Origin: JAAGZL01 sp050288625
Lineage (GTDB): Bacteria > Pseudomonadota > Gammaproteobacteria > Chromatiales > Chromatiaceae
NCBI GenBank assembly: GCA_050288625.1
Contig: JBNKEE010000029.1
Location: 1 to 64,000 of the forward strand
Reading direction: 5' to 3'
DNA: 64,000 bases
A model generated the notes under the pieces. It was not told where the DNA came from. It searched no databases and saw nothing but the letters and a program-made list of their open reading frames with translations. The translations under genes were made by a program, and so were the position numbers. Below, piece after piece: positions 25,152-34,052 of this stretch; the first letter of the stretch is position 1; every line of letters begins with the position of its first letter.

Positions 25152-25974
25152 TCACATAGAGTCTCGGATTCGCTTCAACATAGTTATCATTCTTGCATTC
25201 CTGGCTACAGGCTGCTCTCTTACCCCTTCATGGATCTTCGACAGATCCAAGGTGGGAGATGGAGCTCCGAACAGACGCCTAAACCCGTCCCAGATCATCG
25301 ATGCAGTCCCCAAGGCGGAACCGCGCAGCCGTAGTGGAAATCCCAGCAGCTATACCGTTCTGGGAAGAACATATCACGTAATGAGTGACAGCAGCGGTTA
25401 TAAAGAACGCGGCGTCGCCTCATGGTACGGAACAAAATTCCACGGCCAACGCACCTCCAGCGGTGAGACATATAACATGTATGCCATGACCGCGGCCCAC
25501 AAAACCCTGCCGCTTCCAACCTATGTTCGGGTAATAAACCTGAAAAACGGACGTGAAGCTATAGTTAAGGTTAACGACAGGGGGCCGTTCCATGACAACC
25601 GTCTGATCGATCTATCCTATGCAGCAGCCACAAAGTTGGGGATAACAGGAACCGGTACCGGCCTGGTTGAGGTTCAGGCACTGGATCCAAATAAAGGCGT
25701 GCCCAGACCAACCAGAAATAACATCGCCATTAGGGGAGATGCGACCCTATTCCTGCAAGTGGGGGCCTTCATCGATCGTAATAACGCAGAGAGACTGATG
25801 GAGCGCCTCAGGGGTCCCATGAACAACCAGGTTCGCATTCAAATGGCGGTTAGCTATGCACAGACTGTATACAGAGTACAAGTCGGCCCTATGAACAATA
25901 TTGATGAAACCGATGCCGCCAGTATGCGGCTTGCTCAGCTCGGAATAAGAGATATGCACCTGATCGTAGAATAA
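25144..25974 (+). CDS. rlpA: septal ring lytic transglycosylase / rare lipoprotein A
   Basis: RlpA cleaves glycan strands stripped of stem peptides. The 276-residue lipoprotein has lipobox LATGC (Cys about 24), a double-psi beta-barrel (GVASWYGTKFHGQRTSSGETY through VKVNDRGPFHDNRLIDLS) carrying the catalytic Asp and His, and a C-terminal SPOR domain (about 198-275, LFLQVGAFIDRNNAERL) that binds denuded peptidoglycan at septa. Eight-base overlap with mltB suggests coordinated glycan trimming. Confidence 0.96.
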   Translation: MANHIESRIRFNIVIILAFLATGCSLTPSWIFDRSKVGDGAPNRRLNPSQIIDAVPKAEPRSRSGNPSSYTVLGRTYHVMSDSSGYKERGVASWYGTKFHGQRTSSGETYNMYAMTAAHKTLPLPTYVRVINLKNGREAIVKVNDRGPFHDNRLIDLSYAAATKLGITGTGTGLVEVQALDPNKGVPRPTRNNIAIRGDATLFLQVGAFIDRNNAERLMERLRGPMNNQVRIQMAVSYAQTVYRVQVGPMNNIDETDAASMRLAQLGIRDMHLIVE

Positions 25975-26092
25975 CTGTCACAGTTTCGATCTTCGAACAT
26001 CCGAGATAGAATGTAGTCTATATAGTTACCCCGCTGAATTAAGCCAAAACTGTTTGATTTTGTATAGACGTGACCACAGGAGCCAGTCTAAC

Positions 26093-27244
26093 GTGCTTTT
26101 TTGTAATAAAAGATTAACCGCATTTCTCTTGTTACTGACAGGACTCGCTGTAGCCAGCAACACAATATCTGCGCCGCGCATCCCTCCCCCTCCTCAGGTA
26201 TCAGCCACCAGCTATATCCTAATAGATTTCGACAGCGGAAAGGTGCTAGCAGAAAAAAACTCAAACCTGCGATTAGAGCCCGCCAGCATCACGAAAATCA
26301 TGACAGCCTACGCGGTCATGAACGAGATAAAAAAGGGTGACATAGCACTAAGCGACAAGACCGCGATCAGCGACAAGGCTTGGCGTATGGGTGGGTCACG
26401 CATGTTCATAGAGCCAGGATCTAGCATCGAGGTGGAAACCCTGCTCAAAGGAATGATCATCCAATCAGGAAACGATGCCAGCGTTGCTCTGGCTGAATAT
26501 ATATCCGGCAGTGAAGATCAGTTCGCACAGCTCATGAATGAGCATGCGCAGCGTCTAGGCATGAAAGACACCCACTTCGCTAACAGTACGGGCATGCCGG
26601 AAGAGAATCATCTCACCACCGCCCACGACATAGCACTGATGTCGATGGCAACCATACGAGACTTTCCCGAACATTATGCCATATACGCGGAAAAGGAACT
26701 AACGCACAATGAAATCAAACAATATAATCGCAACAAATTATTGTGGATCGACGAATCCGTAGATGGCATCAAGACCGGGCATACAGATAATGCCGGATAC
26801 TGCCTAGTGGCATCTGCCAAACGCGATAACATGCGGCTAATCAGTGTCGTAATGGGCACAAAAAGCAAGGAGGCACGAACTGTAGTTAGCAAGTCCCTGC
26901 TGGATTATGGCTTTCAATATTTTGAAACCCACCGCCTCTATAAGGCTGGTGATACCCTGAACAGCTCTCGGATCTGGATGGGCGACCAGAAGCTGTTGTC
27001 TCAGGGGCTAGCGAAAGACCTTTATGTAACTATCCCGCGTCGACAGTACAAAAACCTGAAGGCGCGCATCACGTTGATTTCACCCTTAGAAGCCCCTGTA
27101 CAGAAAGGTCAACAAATAGGGAAGGTCATAGTTACCTTGAATGAGAAACCATATGCAGAAGCACCCCTGGTTGCGCTGCAAGATGTGGATCAGGGTGGAC
27201 TCTGGACCAGGATCAAAGACACCGTACTACGCAGGTTTGAATAG
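26093..27244 (+). CDS. dacA: D-alanyl-D-alanine carboxypeptidase (PBP5/6 type)
   Basis: DacA trims the terminal D-Ala of pentapeptide stems. I take GTG at 26093 as start: AGGAG lies ten bases upstream and the product begins with a normal signal peptide (core FLLLLTGLAVA, cleavage near Ile-Ser-Ala). The frame opens earlier at a TTG (26054). The 383-residue protein has SITK, SGN and KTG active-site motifs and a C-terminal beta domain ending in an amphipathic membrane anchor (WTRIKDTVLRRF). Followed after three bases by dat, whose product handles D-alanine. Confidence 0.95.
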   Translation: MLFCNKRLTAFLLLLTGLAVASNTISAPRIPPPPQVSATSYILIDFDSGKVLAEKNSNLRLEPASITKIMTAYAVMNEIKKGDIALSDKTAISDKAWRMGGSRMFIEPGSSIEVETLLKGMIIQSGNDASVALAEYISGSEDQFAQLMNEHAQRLGMKDTHFANSTGMPEENHLTTAHDIALMSMATIRDFPEHYAIYAEKELTHNEIKQYNRNKLLWIDESVDGIKTGHTDNAGYCLVASAKRDNMRLISVVMGTKSKEARTVVSKSLLDYGFQYFETHRLYKAGDTLNSSRIWMGDQKLLSQGLAKDLYVTIPRRQYKNLKARITLISPLEAPVQKGQQIGKVIVTLNEKPYAEAPLVALQDVDQGGLWTRIKDTVLRRFE

Positions 27245-27247
27245 ATC

Positions 27248-28105
27248 ATGAATAAGGTATATCTAAATGGCAGTTTTATACCCCTGAATGATGCCAAAAT
27301 TTCTGTCATGGACAGGGGCTTCCTGTTTGGAGACAGCATCTACGAGGTGATACCGGCTTACAGTGGGCGCCTGTTCCGATTGTCTCACCACCTGGAGCGA
27401 CTGGACAACGGCCTGCGGGCAATTGGCATGGATAATCCCCTTAATAGAGATGAATGGAGTTCAGTTCTAGAGCAGCTAGTCCAGCAAGGTGATGGGCAGG
27501 ATCAATCGGTCTATCTCCAGATTACCCGCGGACCTGCAGAACAACGCGACCACACCATCCCTGAGACTGTACAACCTACGGTCTTCGCAATGTCCACCCC
27601 CATCAAGGATCAACCTAAGGACAATCCTGGCATTGCCGCCATCACCCTGGATGATGTGCGCTGGCGCCTCTGCAACATAAAGGCCACCACCCTCTTGGCC
27701 AATGTACTTCTGAAACAGCAGGCAAAAGATGCCGATGCTATTGAATCAATACTTATACGCGATGGCGAAGCGATGGAGGGGGCTGCTAGCAATCTATTTA
27801 TAGTCTCGGACGGGGAATTGATTACGCCACCTAAGAGCAACTTTCTGCTGCCAGGCATTACCCGAGATCTGATACTTGAGTTAGCAACTAAGAACTCTAT
27901 ACCCCTCACTGAAAGGGCCATAAAAGAGACGGAACTGAAGAATGCAGATGAGATTTGGCTGACCAGCTCCACAAAAGAGATCATGCCTGTTATCCGCCTG
28001 GACGATAAACCTGTTGCTGATGCCAAACCTGGGGCCATGTACGCAAAGATGTCCACCATCTATGCAGAGTACAAGGAACGGATTAAGCAGGGCTTGGAAA
28101 AATAG
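27248..28105 (+). CDS. dat: D-amino-acid aminotransferase (class IV PLP enzyme)
   Basis: The 285-residue fold-type IV PLP enzyme interconverts D-alanine/D-glutamate and their keto acids. Motifs: MDRGFLFGDSIYEVIPAY near the start, the PLP lysine in CNIKATTLLANVL, and the phosphate-binding ...EGAASNLFIV and LPGITRDLIL segments. dacA-dat-ybeD-lipB is a recurring order; D-Ala released by DacA may feed this enzyme. Branched-chain or aminodeoxychorismate activity cannot be excluded by sequence. Confidence 0.88.
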   Translation: MNKVYLNGSFIPLNDAKISVMDRGFLFGDSIYEVIPAYSGRLFRLSHHLERLDNGLRAIGMDNPLNRDEWSSVLEQLVQQGDGQDQSVYLQITRGPAEQRDHTIPETVQPTVFAMSTPIKDQPKDNPGIAAITLDDVRWRLCNIKATTLLANVLLKQQAKDADAIESILIRDGEAMEGAASNLFIVSDGELITPPKSNFLLPGITRDLILELATKNSIPLTERAIKETELKNADEIWLTSSTKEIMPVIRLDDKPVADAKPGAMYAKMSTIYAEYKERIKQGLEK

Positions 28106-28120
28106 ATTGACTTATAGACC

Positions 28121-28387
28121 ATGTCGGAAGAAGAGACACTATTAGAATTCCCATGCGAGTTCTCCATTAAGGCTATGGGTCTGGCCGACCCTGAATTTGA
28201 TGCCTTGGTGGTAGAGATCGTGCGTCGGCATGCCCCGAATCTGGGTGAGGGTGCGGTACAGACTAAATCCAGCAAGGGCGGTAAATATCTATCAGTCACC
28301 GTGACCATAAACGCCACCAGCAAAAGACAGCTTGACTCCATTTATCAGGACCTGACCGACCATGAGTTGGTCCTGATGAGTCTCTAA
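28121..28387 (+). CDS. ybeD: YbeD family (DUF493) protein
   Basis: An 88-residue protein of the DUF493 family, always next to lipB in gammaproteobacteria and having a ferredoxin-like ACT-type fold. Recognised by LLEFPCEFSIKAMG and the SKGGKYLSVTVTI segment. It lies 15 bases after dat and 13 before lipB. Its role in lipoate metabolism is suspected from context only. Confidence 0.94.
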   Translation: MSEEETLLEFPCEFSIKAMGLADPEFDALVVEIVRRHAPNLGEGAVQTKSSKGGKYLSVTVTINATSKRQLDSIYQDLTDHELVLMSL

Positions 28388-28400
28388 TAGCTTCTCCCCA

Positions 28401-29039
28401 ATGGATCACACACAACAAGGGTTCCGTATAAAGCATCTTGGGCAAAGGGACTATATAGAAGTATGGGAGGAGATGAAGGCCTTTACAGAAAACAGAACCG
28501 ATCAAACCCAGGATGAACTCTGGCTACTGGAACACAATCCTGTATTCACCCTTGGCCTCGCCGGAAAGATGGAGCACCTATTAGACCCAGGAGCCATACC
28601 CGTAATAGCATGCGACCGCGGAGGCCAGATAACATATCATGGACCCGGACAGCTAATCGTCTACGTTATGTACGATTTGAACCGAGCCAGGGTCGGTGTG
28701 CGTAGAATGGTGGAACTACTGCAAGACTCGGTAATAGACCTACTGCATCAACATTCGGTTGAAGCGCACACCATACCCAGGGCACCCGGAGTGTATGTCG
28801 ATAATAGAAAGATAGCAGCACTTGGGCTGCGGGTACGCAAAGGACGTAGTTTTCATGGCCTCAGCCTGAATGTGGATATGGACCTGGAACCGTTCTCCCG
28901 CATCAATCCCTGTGGTCACCCTGGAATGCAGGTTACCCAGATCAAAGATTTGGGAATAGACACAACAATGGAGCAGGTGGTTTTGCAGCTAACTGCCGCC
29001 ATGCAGGACCGACTAATAAACAGGGCCAGTCAGTCTTAG
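28401..29039 (+). CDS. lipB: lipoyl(octanoyl) transferase
   Basis: LipB moves octanoate from acyl carrier protein to lipoyl domains. The 212-residue protein has RGGQITYHGPGQLIVYVM, the catalytic Lys in KIAALGLRVRKGRSFHG and the catalytic Cys in NPCGHPGMQVTQ. In relatives lipA follows immediately; here lipA begins about 4 kb away at 33026. A hairpin overlaps the end of this gene. Confidence 0.97.
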   Translation: MDHTQQGFRIKHLGQRDYIEVWEEMKAFTENRTDQTQDELWLLEHNPVFTLGLAGKMEHLLDPGAIPVIACDRGGQITYHGPGQLIVYVMYDLNRARVGVRRMVELLQDSVIDLLHQHSVEAHTIPRAPGVYVDNRKIAALGLRVRKGRSFHGLSLNVDMDLEPFSRINPCGHPGMQVTQIKDLGIDTTMEQVVLQLTAAMQDRLINRASQS

Positions 29040-29055
29040 GCTGAATGGCCCTGTT
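29019..29055. terminator. hairpin spanning the lipB stop, between convergent genes
   Basis: AACAGGGCCA (29019-29028) pairs perfectly with TGGCCCTGTT (29046-29055) around a 17-base loop containing the lipB stop. No proper T-run follows on either strand, so termination efficiency is uncertain. It lies between lipB and the convergent chemoreceptor. Confidence 0.45.
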
Positions 29056-29069
29056 ACGAAAACAAATAA

Positions 29070-30701
29070 TCATTCGGTATTAAACTGATTTACCAGCGCC
29101 TGCAGACTCTCCGCAAGATCAGATAGCACATCGCTCGACTTTGAGAGAAGTTCAGCATTCTCCGCCGTCTGATTTGAAACATCATTGATGCTAACCACAT
29201 TCTTACTCATCTCAGCGGATACCACGCTCTGTTCATTGGCGGCAACCGATATCTGATTATTCATCTCTGTTATGGTACCAACCGCTACGGTAATCTCTTC
29301 GAGTACTGCACCAGCACGCGCCGCCTCAGAAACACTATTCTCGGCTTTTTCTCGGCTCCTATGCATCACCGAGGCAGCCCCGCGAGCCTGATTCTGCAGG
29401 CTTTCAATCATGGTCTGGATCTCCTGAGTGGCTTCATGGGTACGGGTAGCAAGAGTCCTTACCTCATCTGCCACTACAGCAAACCCTCGGCCCTGCTCAC
29501 CTGCGCGAGCGGCCTCAATCGCCGCATTAAGGGCTAGCAGATTGGTCTGTTCCGCGATGTTGGTAATCACCTCAACCACTCTACCGATACCTTCGCTGTC
29601 CTCTTCAAGCTTCTGGATAACTTCAGAGGCTTCGGTCACCTCGTTTGCGAGGGCGTTGATGGTGTTAACCGCACTGTTGACTACAGAGCTACCTTCGATG
29701 GCCTGCTTATCCGCCTCTTGTGTAGAGTTAGCAGCCTGCAGTGCATTTTGCGCCATGTTAACCGCCGTCTGCTCCATCTCATTCATCGCGGTAGCCACCA
29801 ACTCCGTCTCTCTCTTCTCTCTTTGACAACCCTTAATGCTCTGATCAGTGATGGCCAAAAGCTGTTGAGATTCAGCCACAAGCATATTAGTAGTCTGAGC
29901 GACCTTTTCGATTATATGCTCAAACTTTCTCAACATGACATTGATGGCCTTGGCCAGGTTACCCAGCTCATCGTCGGAATCCAGCTCAATCTTGTGACTA
30001 AGATTAGAATTCTGTTCCACCAGCCTAACAGTATCGGTTATCTTGCGCAGTGGCCTTACCACCAGCTTTTTCATAATAAAGCTGATCGTTATGAGGCCGA
30101 TGAGGAAAAGGATAGAATTCATCCCTACACTCATCAGGATCTCAGTGAACACCCTATCGTCCAAAGCCTTGAGAGAATAATCCACTCTTACTACACCTAA
30201 TACCTCTCCCTCAGGAACAATATGGCACATTAGGCAGTTAGTACCACGATAGTCCTTTGATGCCTTCATAGGTAGCACAACGCTCAGTACACGCCCGTCC
30301 GCAGTATCTTTAAACTGATCGATCTTTTCTCCCTTTAAGCCACGTTTATCCAGGCTATCCTTGGCCTTATTGGGACCAGTGCCTGCGCCATAGGCCTTGG
30401 TAACCCCTGGCCCACGCACTATATAGGCATCTATCACCTCATCTCTGGAGACAAGTTTCTTTCTGGCAATCTCTTTGTTAGCCATACCTCCGGTTAACAT
30501 TAAGGTATTTACATTATCAAAATAGGAATCTGCCAAGACGTTCGATTGGTCTTGAACTATCTCTTCAATCAGGGATTTTTGGTTACTCAGCTGAGCCAGA
30601 GAAGAGATCACCAAGACCGATACAAACAGTATGGCCAGAGCGAGATCTATCTTGGTACTGATAGAAAGCGACGTCCCCATGGAGCTTTTGTTATTGATCA
30701 T
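29070..30701 (-). CDS. membrane chemoreceptor with periplasmic c-type haem motif
   Basis: A 543-residue methyl-accepting chemotaxis protein. Membrane helices lie at about 17-37 and 190-212; the periplasmic domain between has a CxxCH haem-attachment motif (Cys156, Cys159, His160) in a Tll0287-like (DUF3365) sensor context (ADGRVLSVVLPMKAS...GVVRVDYS). A HAMP domain (about 212-265) and the MCP signalling domain with the EQTNLLALNAAIEAARAGEQ tip follow. Haem on a chemoreceptor suggests redox, oxygen or nitric oxide sensing. A FliA promoter lies upstream and AGGAG precedes the ATG. It sits next to two c-type cytochrome genes transcribed the opposite way. Confidence 0.93.
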   Translation of the reverse strand: MINNKSSMGTSLSISTKIDLALAILFVSVLVISSLAQLSNQKSLIEEIVQDQSNVLADSYFDNVNTLMLTGGMANKEIARKKLVSRDEVIDAYIVRGPGVTKAYGAGTGPNKAKDSLDKRGLKGEKIDQFKDTADGRVLSVVLPMKASKDYRGTNCLMCHIVPEGEVLGVVRVDYSLKALDDRVFTEILMSVGMNSILFLIGLITISFIMKKLVVRPLRKITDTVRLVEQNSNLSHKIELDSDDELGNLAKAINVMLRKFEHIIEKVAQTTNMLVAESQQLLAITDQSIKGCQREKRETELVATAMNEMEQTAVNMAQNALQAANSTQEADKQAIEGSSVVNSAVNTINALANEVTEASEVIQKLEEDSEGIGRVVEVITNIAEQTNLLALNAAIEAARAGEQGRGFAVVADEVRTLATRTHEATQEIQTMIESLQNQARGAASVMHRSREKAENSVSEAARAGAVLEEITVAVGTITEMNNQISVAANEQSVVSAEMSKNVVSINDVSNQTAENAELLSKSSDVLSDLAESLQALVNQFNTE

Positions 30702-31072
30702 GAACTATATCTCCTGCAGTTCTGATTTTCTGCTGATTACCTTTTAATCATTAGGAAATAATCTACTCTGAGCTATCTATCGGCGCTCCCATGGGTTTCT
30801 TTAGCGATTTCATTAAAAATAGAATTCCGACTCGATGGATTGGTCACAACCTCACAATCAAAACAATTATATTCCTAATAAATCAATATGTTACCAAAAG
30901 AGCAGCCCCCGAAGGATAGCCAAGACATGGAGCACTGATAACTACACTAATGTTTAAATGACGTTCACGAAAAAAAGTACTAAATATTTTTACACAGCTG
31001 CCGCAATAAATTTCGAAGAGCAATAAAAAGGCTATAACTTAATAAATTGAGCAATTGGATGGAGCTGCAAGC
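30702..31072. other. 371-base divergent intergenic region
   Basis: AT-rich region between the haem chemoreceptor (minus) and the cytochrome lipoprotein (plus). It contains the FliA promoter at 30777-30803 and a Shine-Dalgarno for each gene (GGATGGAG at 31057-31064 for the cytochrome). Several A/T runs near 30980-31000 may belong to a plus-strand promoter, but no hexamer pair stands out. No ORF or RNA gene seen. Confidence 0.55.
30777..30803 (-). promoter_or_regulatory. sigma-28 (FliA) promoter of the haem chemoreceptor
   Basis: On the minus strand TAAAGAAA (30796-30803), an 11-base spacer and GCCGATAG (30777-30784) match TAAAGTTT-N11-GCCGATAA: the TAAAG core is exact and the -10 has one mismatch at its last base. 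The implied leader is about 70 bases. Confidence 0.78.
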
Positions 31073-31450
31073 ATGAAAAAACACAATTTGTACCTATTCG
31101 CATCAATCTGTACAGCAGCAATCTTGTCTGGGTGCGGTTCTGAACGACAGGTTACATATAAATCTGACATTAAACCCATTCTCGACAAGCACTGTGCTGA
31201 ATGCCATTTGCCAGGCGGAACCGGTGCGGTGAAAACACAATTTCTTGTGGACTCCTACGACAGCCTGATGAAGGGCACCAAATTTGGTCCTGTCGTTGTG
31301 GCTGGAGACTCCCTATCTAGCTCCCTATACAGACTTGTTTCAGGGAAGGTGGACAAATCAATCCAAATGCCGCACTCCAAGGGACCCATGACTACAAGTG
31401 AAATCGCAGCTATTGAGAAATGGATTGATCAAGGCGCTTTAAATAACTGA
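31073..31450 (+). CDS. c-type cytochrome lipoprotein (single CxxCH)
   Basis: A 125-residue lipoprotein starting at ATG 31073 (GGATGGAG upstream; an in-frame TTG at 31055 is less likely). The signal ends in lipobox LSGC (Cys about 21). One haem motif, CAECH, follows in the context SDIKPILDKHCAECHLPGG, typical of the planctomycete-type cytochrome C domain, and a late Met in IQMPHSKGPM could be the axial ligand. It is likely anchored in the outer or inner membrane facing the periplasm. Twenty bases separate it from the next cytochrome; both are probably one transcript carrying electrons for an unknown dehydrogenase or oxidase. Confidence 0.88.
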   Translation: MKKHNLYLFASICTAAILSGCGSERQVTYKSDIKPILDKHCAECHLPGGTGAVKTQFLVDSYDSLMKGTKFGPVVVAGDSLSSSLYRLVSGKVDKSIQMPHSKGPMTTSEIAAIEKWIDQGALNN

Positions 31451-31470
31451 GAAGACACTGAGGTAATACC

Positions 31471-31776
31471 ATGAAAAAACACCTGGCATTATGGTTTGCA
31501 TGCGCACTCCTAGCTTCATTCCAAACTTTTGCAGATCAGGCCACCGCAACCAAGTCTGGATGCATGGCATGTCATAAAGCTGATGCAAAGCTGATTGGTC
31601 CATCATTTAAGGATATTGCAGCAAAATATGCTGGGCAGGCTGGAATAGTCGACACCTTGGCAGCAAAAGTGAAGGCTGGCGGCAAAGGAACCTGGGGCGA
31701 TGTGGAAATGCCGGCGAGCCCGGCACCAATTGAGGATGTAAAGAAGGTCATTGCCTGGATGATGACACATAAATAG
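31471..31776 (+). CDS. class I c-type cytochrome (c551/c552-like)
   Basis: A 101-residue periplasmic cytochrome with a clear signal peptide (cleavage after Thr-Phe-Ala), CMACH near residue 31 and an axial Met in GDVEMPASPAPIEDVKKVIAW. Size and motif order match the small soluble c551/c552 electron carriers. It follows the cytochrome lipoprotein by 20 bases and ends in a strong terminator shared with mdh. Confidence 0.95.
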   Translation: MKKHLALWFACALLASFQTFADQATATKSGCMACHKADAKLIGPSFKDIAAKYAGQAGIVDTLAAKVKAGGKGTWGDVEMPASPAPIEDVKKVIAWMMTHK

Positions 31777-31795
31777 AGCGCAAAACCCAAAAGAA

Positions 31796-31827
31796 AAGCG
31801 GGCCGAAGATTGTTCTTCGGCCCGCTT
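31796..31827. terminator. strong bidirectional terminator between cytochrome and mdh
   Basis: A perfect 13-bp stem (AAGCGGGCCGAAG at 31796-31808 with CTTCGGCCCGCTT at 31815-31827) with a 6-base loop lies between the convergent genes, flanked by A-rich sequence on the left and TTGTTT on the right. Confidence 0.9.
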
Positions 31828-31839
31828 GTTTCCAAAAAA

Positions 31840-32823
31840 CTAACCCTTCAACAGATCCTTAACCACGTCACGCTCGCTACGCAACTCGTTCAAGGTAATC
31901 TCAAATTTAGCCTTGGCCCAATCAGACATCGGCAGACCCTCAACCACCTTCCAGTCCCCGTTGCCGGTGGAGGTTAGAGGAAAACCAAACATCAGACCTG
32001 AATCTACACCATACTCACCGTTGGAACAGACTCCGGCAGTAAACCAATCACCTGCTGGAGTGGGGTTGATCATGGACATAACATGGTCCAGTGCGGCACT
32101 GGCGGCTGAAGCCGCACTTGAAGCGCCACGGGCCTTGATAACGGCAGCGCCGCGTTCTTGTACGGTCGAAATAAAGGTATCCTGCAACCAAACCTCATCG
32201 TTTATTACATCGGTTGCCGATCTGCCGCCAATTCTGGCATTCTCAAAATCCGGATACTGGTTATTGGAGTGATTACCCCAGATAGCCACATTGCTGACAT
32301 CTGCGACTGGCACTCCGGCCTTGGCCGCCAGCTGACTCTTGGCCCGATTCTCGTCCAGACGCATCATAGAGGAGAAACGGTCATTTGGCACATCAGAATT
32401 ATTCATAGCGATCAGACAGTTGGTGTTGGCGGGATTGCCTACTACCATGCAACGCACATCATCCGCGGCACGATTCAGGGCCTCGCCTTGGCCCACAAAG
32501 ATCGGGCCGTTCACCTTTATCAGATCAGCCCGCTCCATACCAGGACCCCGCGGTCTGGAACCGACCAGAAAAGCCTGATTGATGCCGTCAAAGGCCTGGT
32601 TGGCATCATCGAACATCTTTATCTCAGCCAGGGTTGGAAAGGCGCAATCGATCAGCTCCATGGCGACACCCTCCAGCTTATCCATCACCTGAGGTATCTC
32701 AAGCAGGTGCAGATGCACCGGCCGGTCTGCGCCGAAGATCTCGCCTGAAGCTATACGAAATAACAGGCTATAGGAAATCTGCCCGGCGGCGCCGGAAACT
32801 GCAACTCGAATTGGATCTGCCAT
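31840..32823 (-). CDS. mdh: malate dehydrogenase (cytosolic-type family)
   Basis: Mdh oxidises malate to oxaloacetate with NAD. The 327-residue protein starts MADPIRVAVSGAAGQISYSLLF at 32823 with GGAGGATT upstream (the frame extends to 32868). Substrate residues lie in GSRPRGPGMERADL, the catalytic His in NVAIWGNHSNNQYPD. This is the eukaryote-cytosolic-like type with about 325 residues, not the enterobacterial one. It ends at a shared terminator and is monocistronic. It belongs to the block that separates lipB from lipA. Confidence 0.97.
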   Translation of the reverse strand: MADPIRVAVSGAAGQISYSLLFRIASGEIFGADRPVHLHLLEIPQVMDKLEGVAMELIDCAFPTLAEIKMFDDANQAFDGINQAFLVGSRPRGPGMERADLIKVNGPIFVGQGEALNRAADDVRCMVVGNPANTNCLIAMNNSDVPNDRFSSMMRLDENRAKSQLAAKAGVPVADVSNVAIWGNHSNNQYPDFENARIGGRSATDVINDEVWLQDTFISTVQERGAAVIKARGASSAASAASAALDHVMSMINPTPAGDWFTAGVCSNGEYGVDSGLMFGFPLTSTGNGDWKVVEGLPMSDWAKAKFEITLNELRSERDVVKDLLKG

Positions 32824-33025
32824 TATTTTGAATCCTCCGGATATTTTGTTCTCAGTATTGGGATGCATCTTATGCCCAACACCACTTCCCTAAATATATT
32901 GACCAAAGACGCGAACTGGTAAGCATAGCACCAAGAAATTTACTGATAAACGTCTTTTCTTGTGTTGAAACCAGGAGAAACTTGATACTCCTCTTATCAC
33001 GTCTAGCCATTACAACAGGAAATTA

Positions 33026-34039
33026 ATGCCTTACAGCGCTACAATTCATGGCATGAGCAACAGAGACAGCCACTCCGCCCCCTCCCGCAGCACGCCGCAG
33101 ACCCATCAAAGGGGCTCGGACAAGCTTTCCCGCATACCGGTAAAGGTTACACCCTCATCCCACATTCAGCGTAAACCGGCCTGGATTAGGGCCAAGGCAC
33201 CCGGCGGAGCGGCCGTGAGCAAGATCAAGCGCATCCTGCGCGAGCATAAATTGAGCTCGGTGTGCGAAGAGGCGGCCTGCCCCAACCTGGGAGAGTGTTT
33301 CAATCATGGTACCGCCACCTTCATGATCATGGGTGATATCTGCACTAGACGCTGCCCCTTTTGTGATGTGGCCCACGGTAAGCCGCAGCCTCTGGACAAG
33401 AATGAACCGGCACAATTAGCCGACGCGGTAAAGATAATGCAGCTTAAGTATGTGGTAATCACATCGGTCGACCGAGATGACCTACGCGACGGTGGGGCCG
33501 GTCATTATGTTGACTGTATCCGGGAGTTGCGGCTAGCCAACCCGGAGTTGTCGATCGAGATTCTTGTGCCAGATTTTCGAGGTCGCGAGCAGATTGCGCT
33601 AGAGAGATTTCACAGCATCCAACCAGATGTTTTCAATCACAATATGGAGACGATACCCAGACTCTATAAACAATGCCGCCCCGGGGCCGATTACGCCGGA
33701 TCATTAAGACTTCTTAGAGATTTTGCTGAACTGCATCCCCAGGTTCCTACCAAATCAGGCCTAATGCTGGGACTGGGAGAAACCATTCAGGAGGTGGAAC
33801 AGGTGATGCGTGATCTGAGGGATCATGGATGCAACATGCTCACCTTGGGCCAATATCTGCAGCCGAGCCGCGATCATCTGCCGGTGGAGCGTTTTGTGGA
33901 ACCGTGGGAGTTTGATCGACTAAAACGGATCGGAGAGAATATGGGTTTCTCTAACGTGGCAAGCGGCCCTCTGGTCCGTTCCTCATACCACGCGGATACG
34001 CAGGCCGGACAGATCCTACAACAAGAACAGAACTGTTGA
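33026..34039 (+). CDS. lipA: lipoyl synthase
   Basis: LipA is a radical-SAM enzyme that inserts two sulfurs into octanoyl groups. The 337-residue protein has the auxiliary cluster motif C-x4-C-x5-C (CEEAACPNLGEC), the radical-SAM motif CTRRCPFC and the C-terminal RSSYHAD Ser ligand. The ATG at 33026 has AGGA upstream; another ATG at 33053 is possible. The N-terminal extension before the conserved KPAWIRAKAP is somewhat long. It is separated from lipB by about 4 kb of sensor, cytochrome and mdh genes. Confidence 0.97.
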   Translation: MPYSATIHGMSNRDSHSAPSRSTPQTHQRGSDKLSRIPVKVTPSSHIQRKPAWIRAKAPGGAAVSKIKRILREHKLSSVCEEAACPNLGECFNHGTATFMIMGDICTRRCPFCDVAHGKPQPLDKNEPAQLADAVKIMQLKYVVITSVDRDDLRDGGAGHYVDCIRELRLANPELSIEILVPDFRGREQIALERFHSIQPDVFNHNMETIPRLYKQCRPGADYAGSLRLLRDFAELHPQVPTKSGLMLGLGETIQEVEQVMRDLRDHGCNMLTLGQYLQPSRDHLPVERFVEPWEFDRLKRIGENMGFSNVASGPLVRSSYHADTQAGQILQQEQNC

Positions 34040-34052
34040 GGCGAAACCAACC

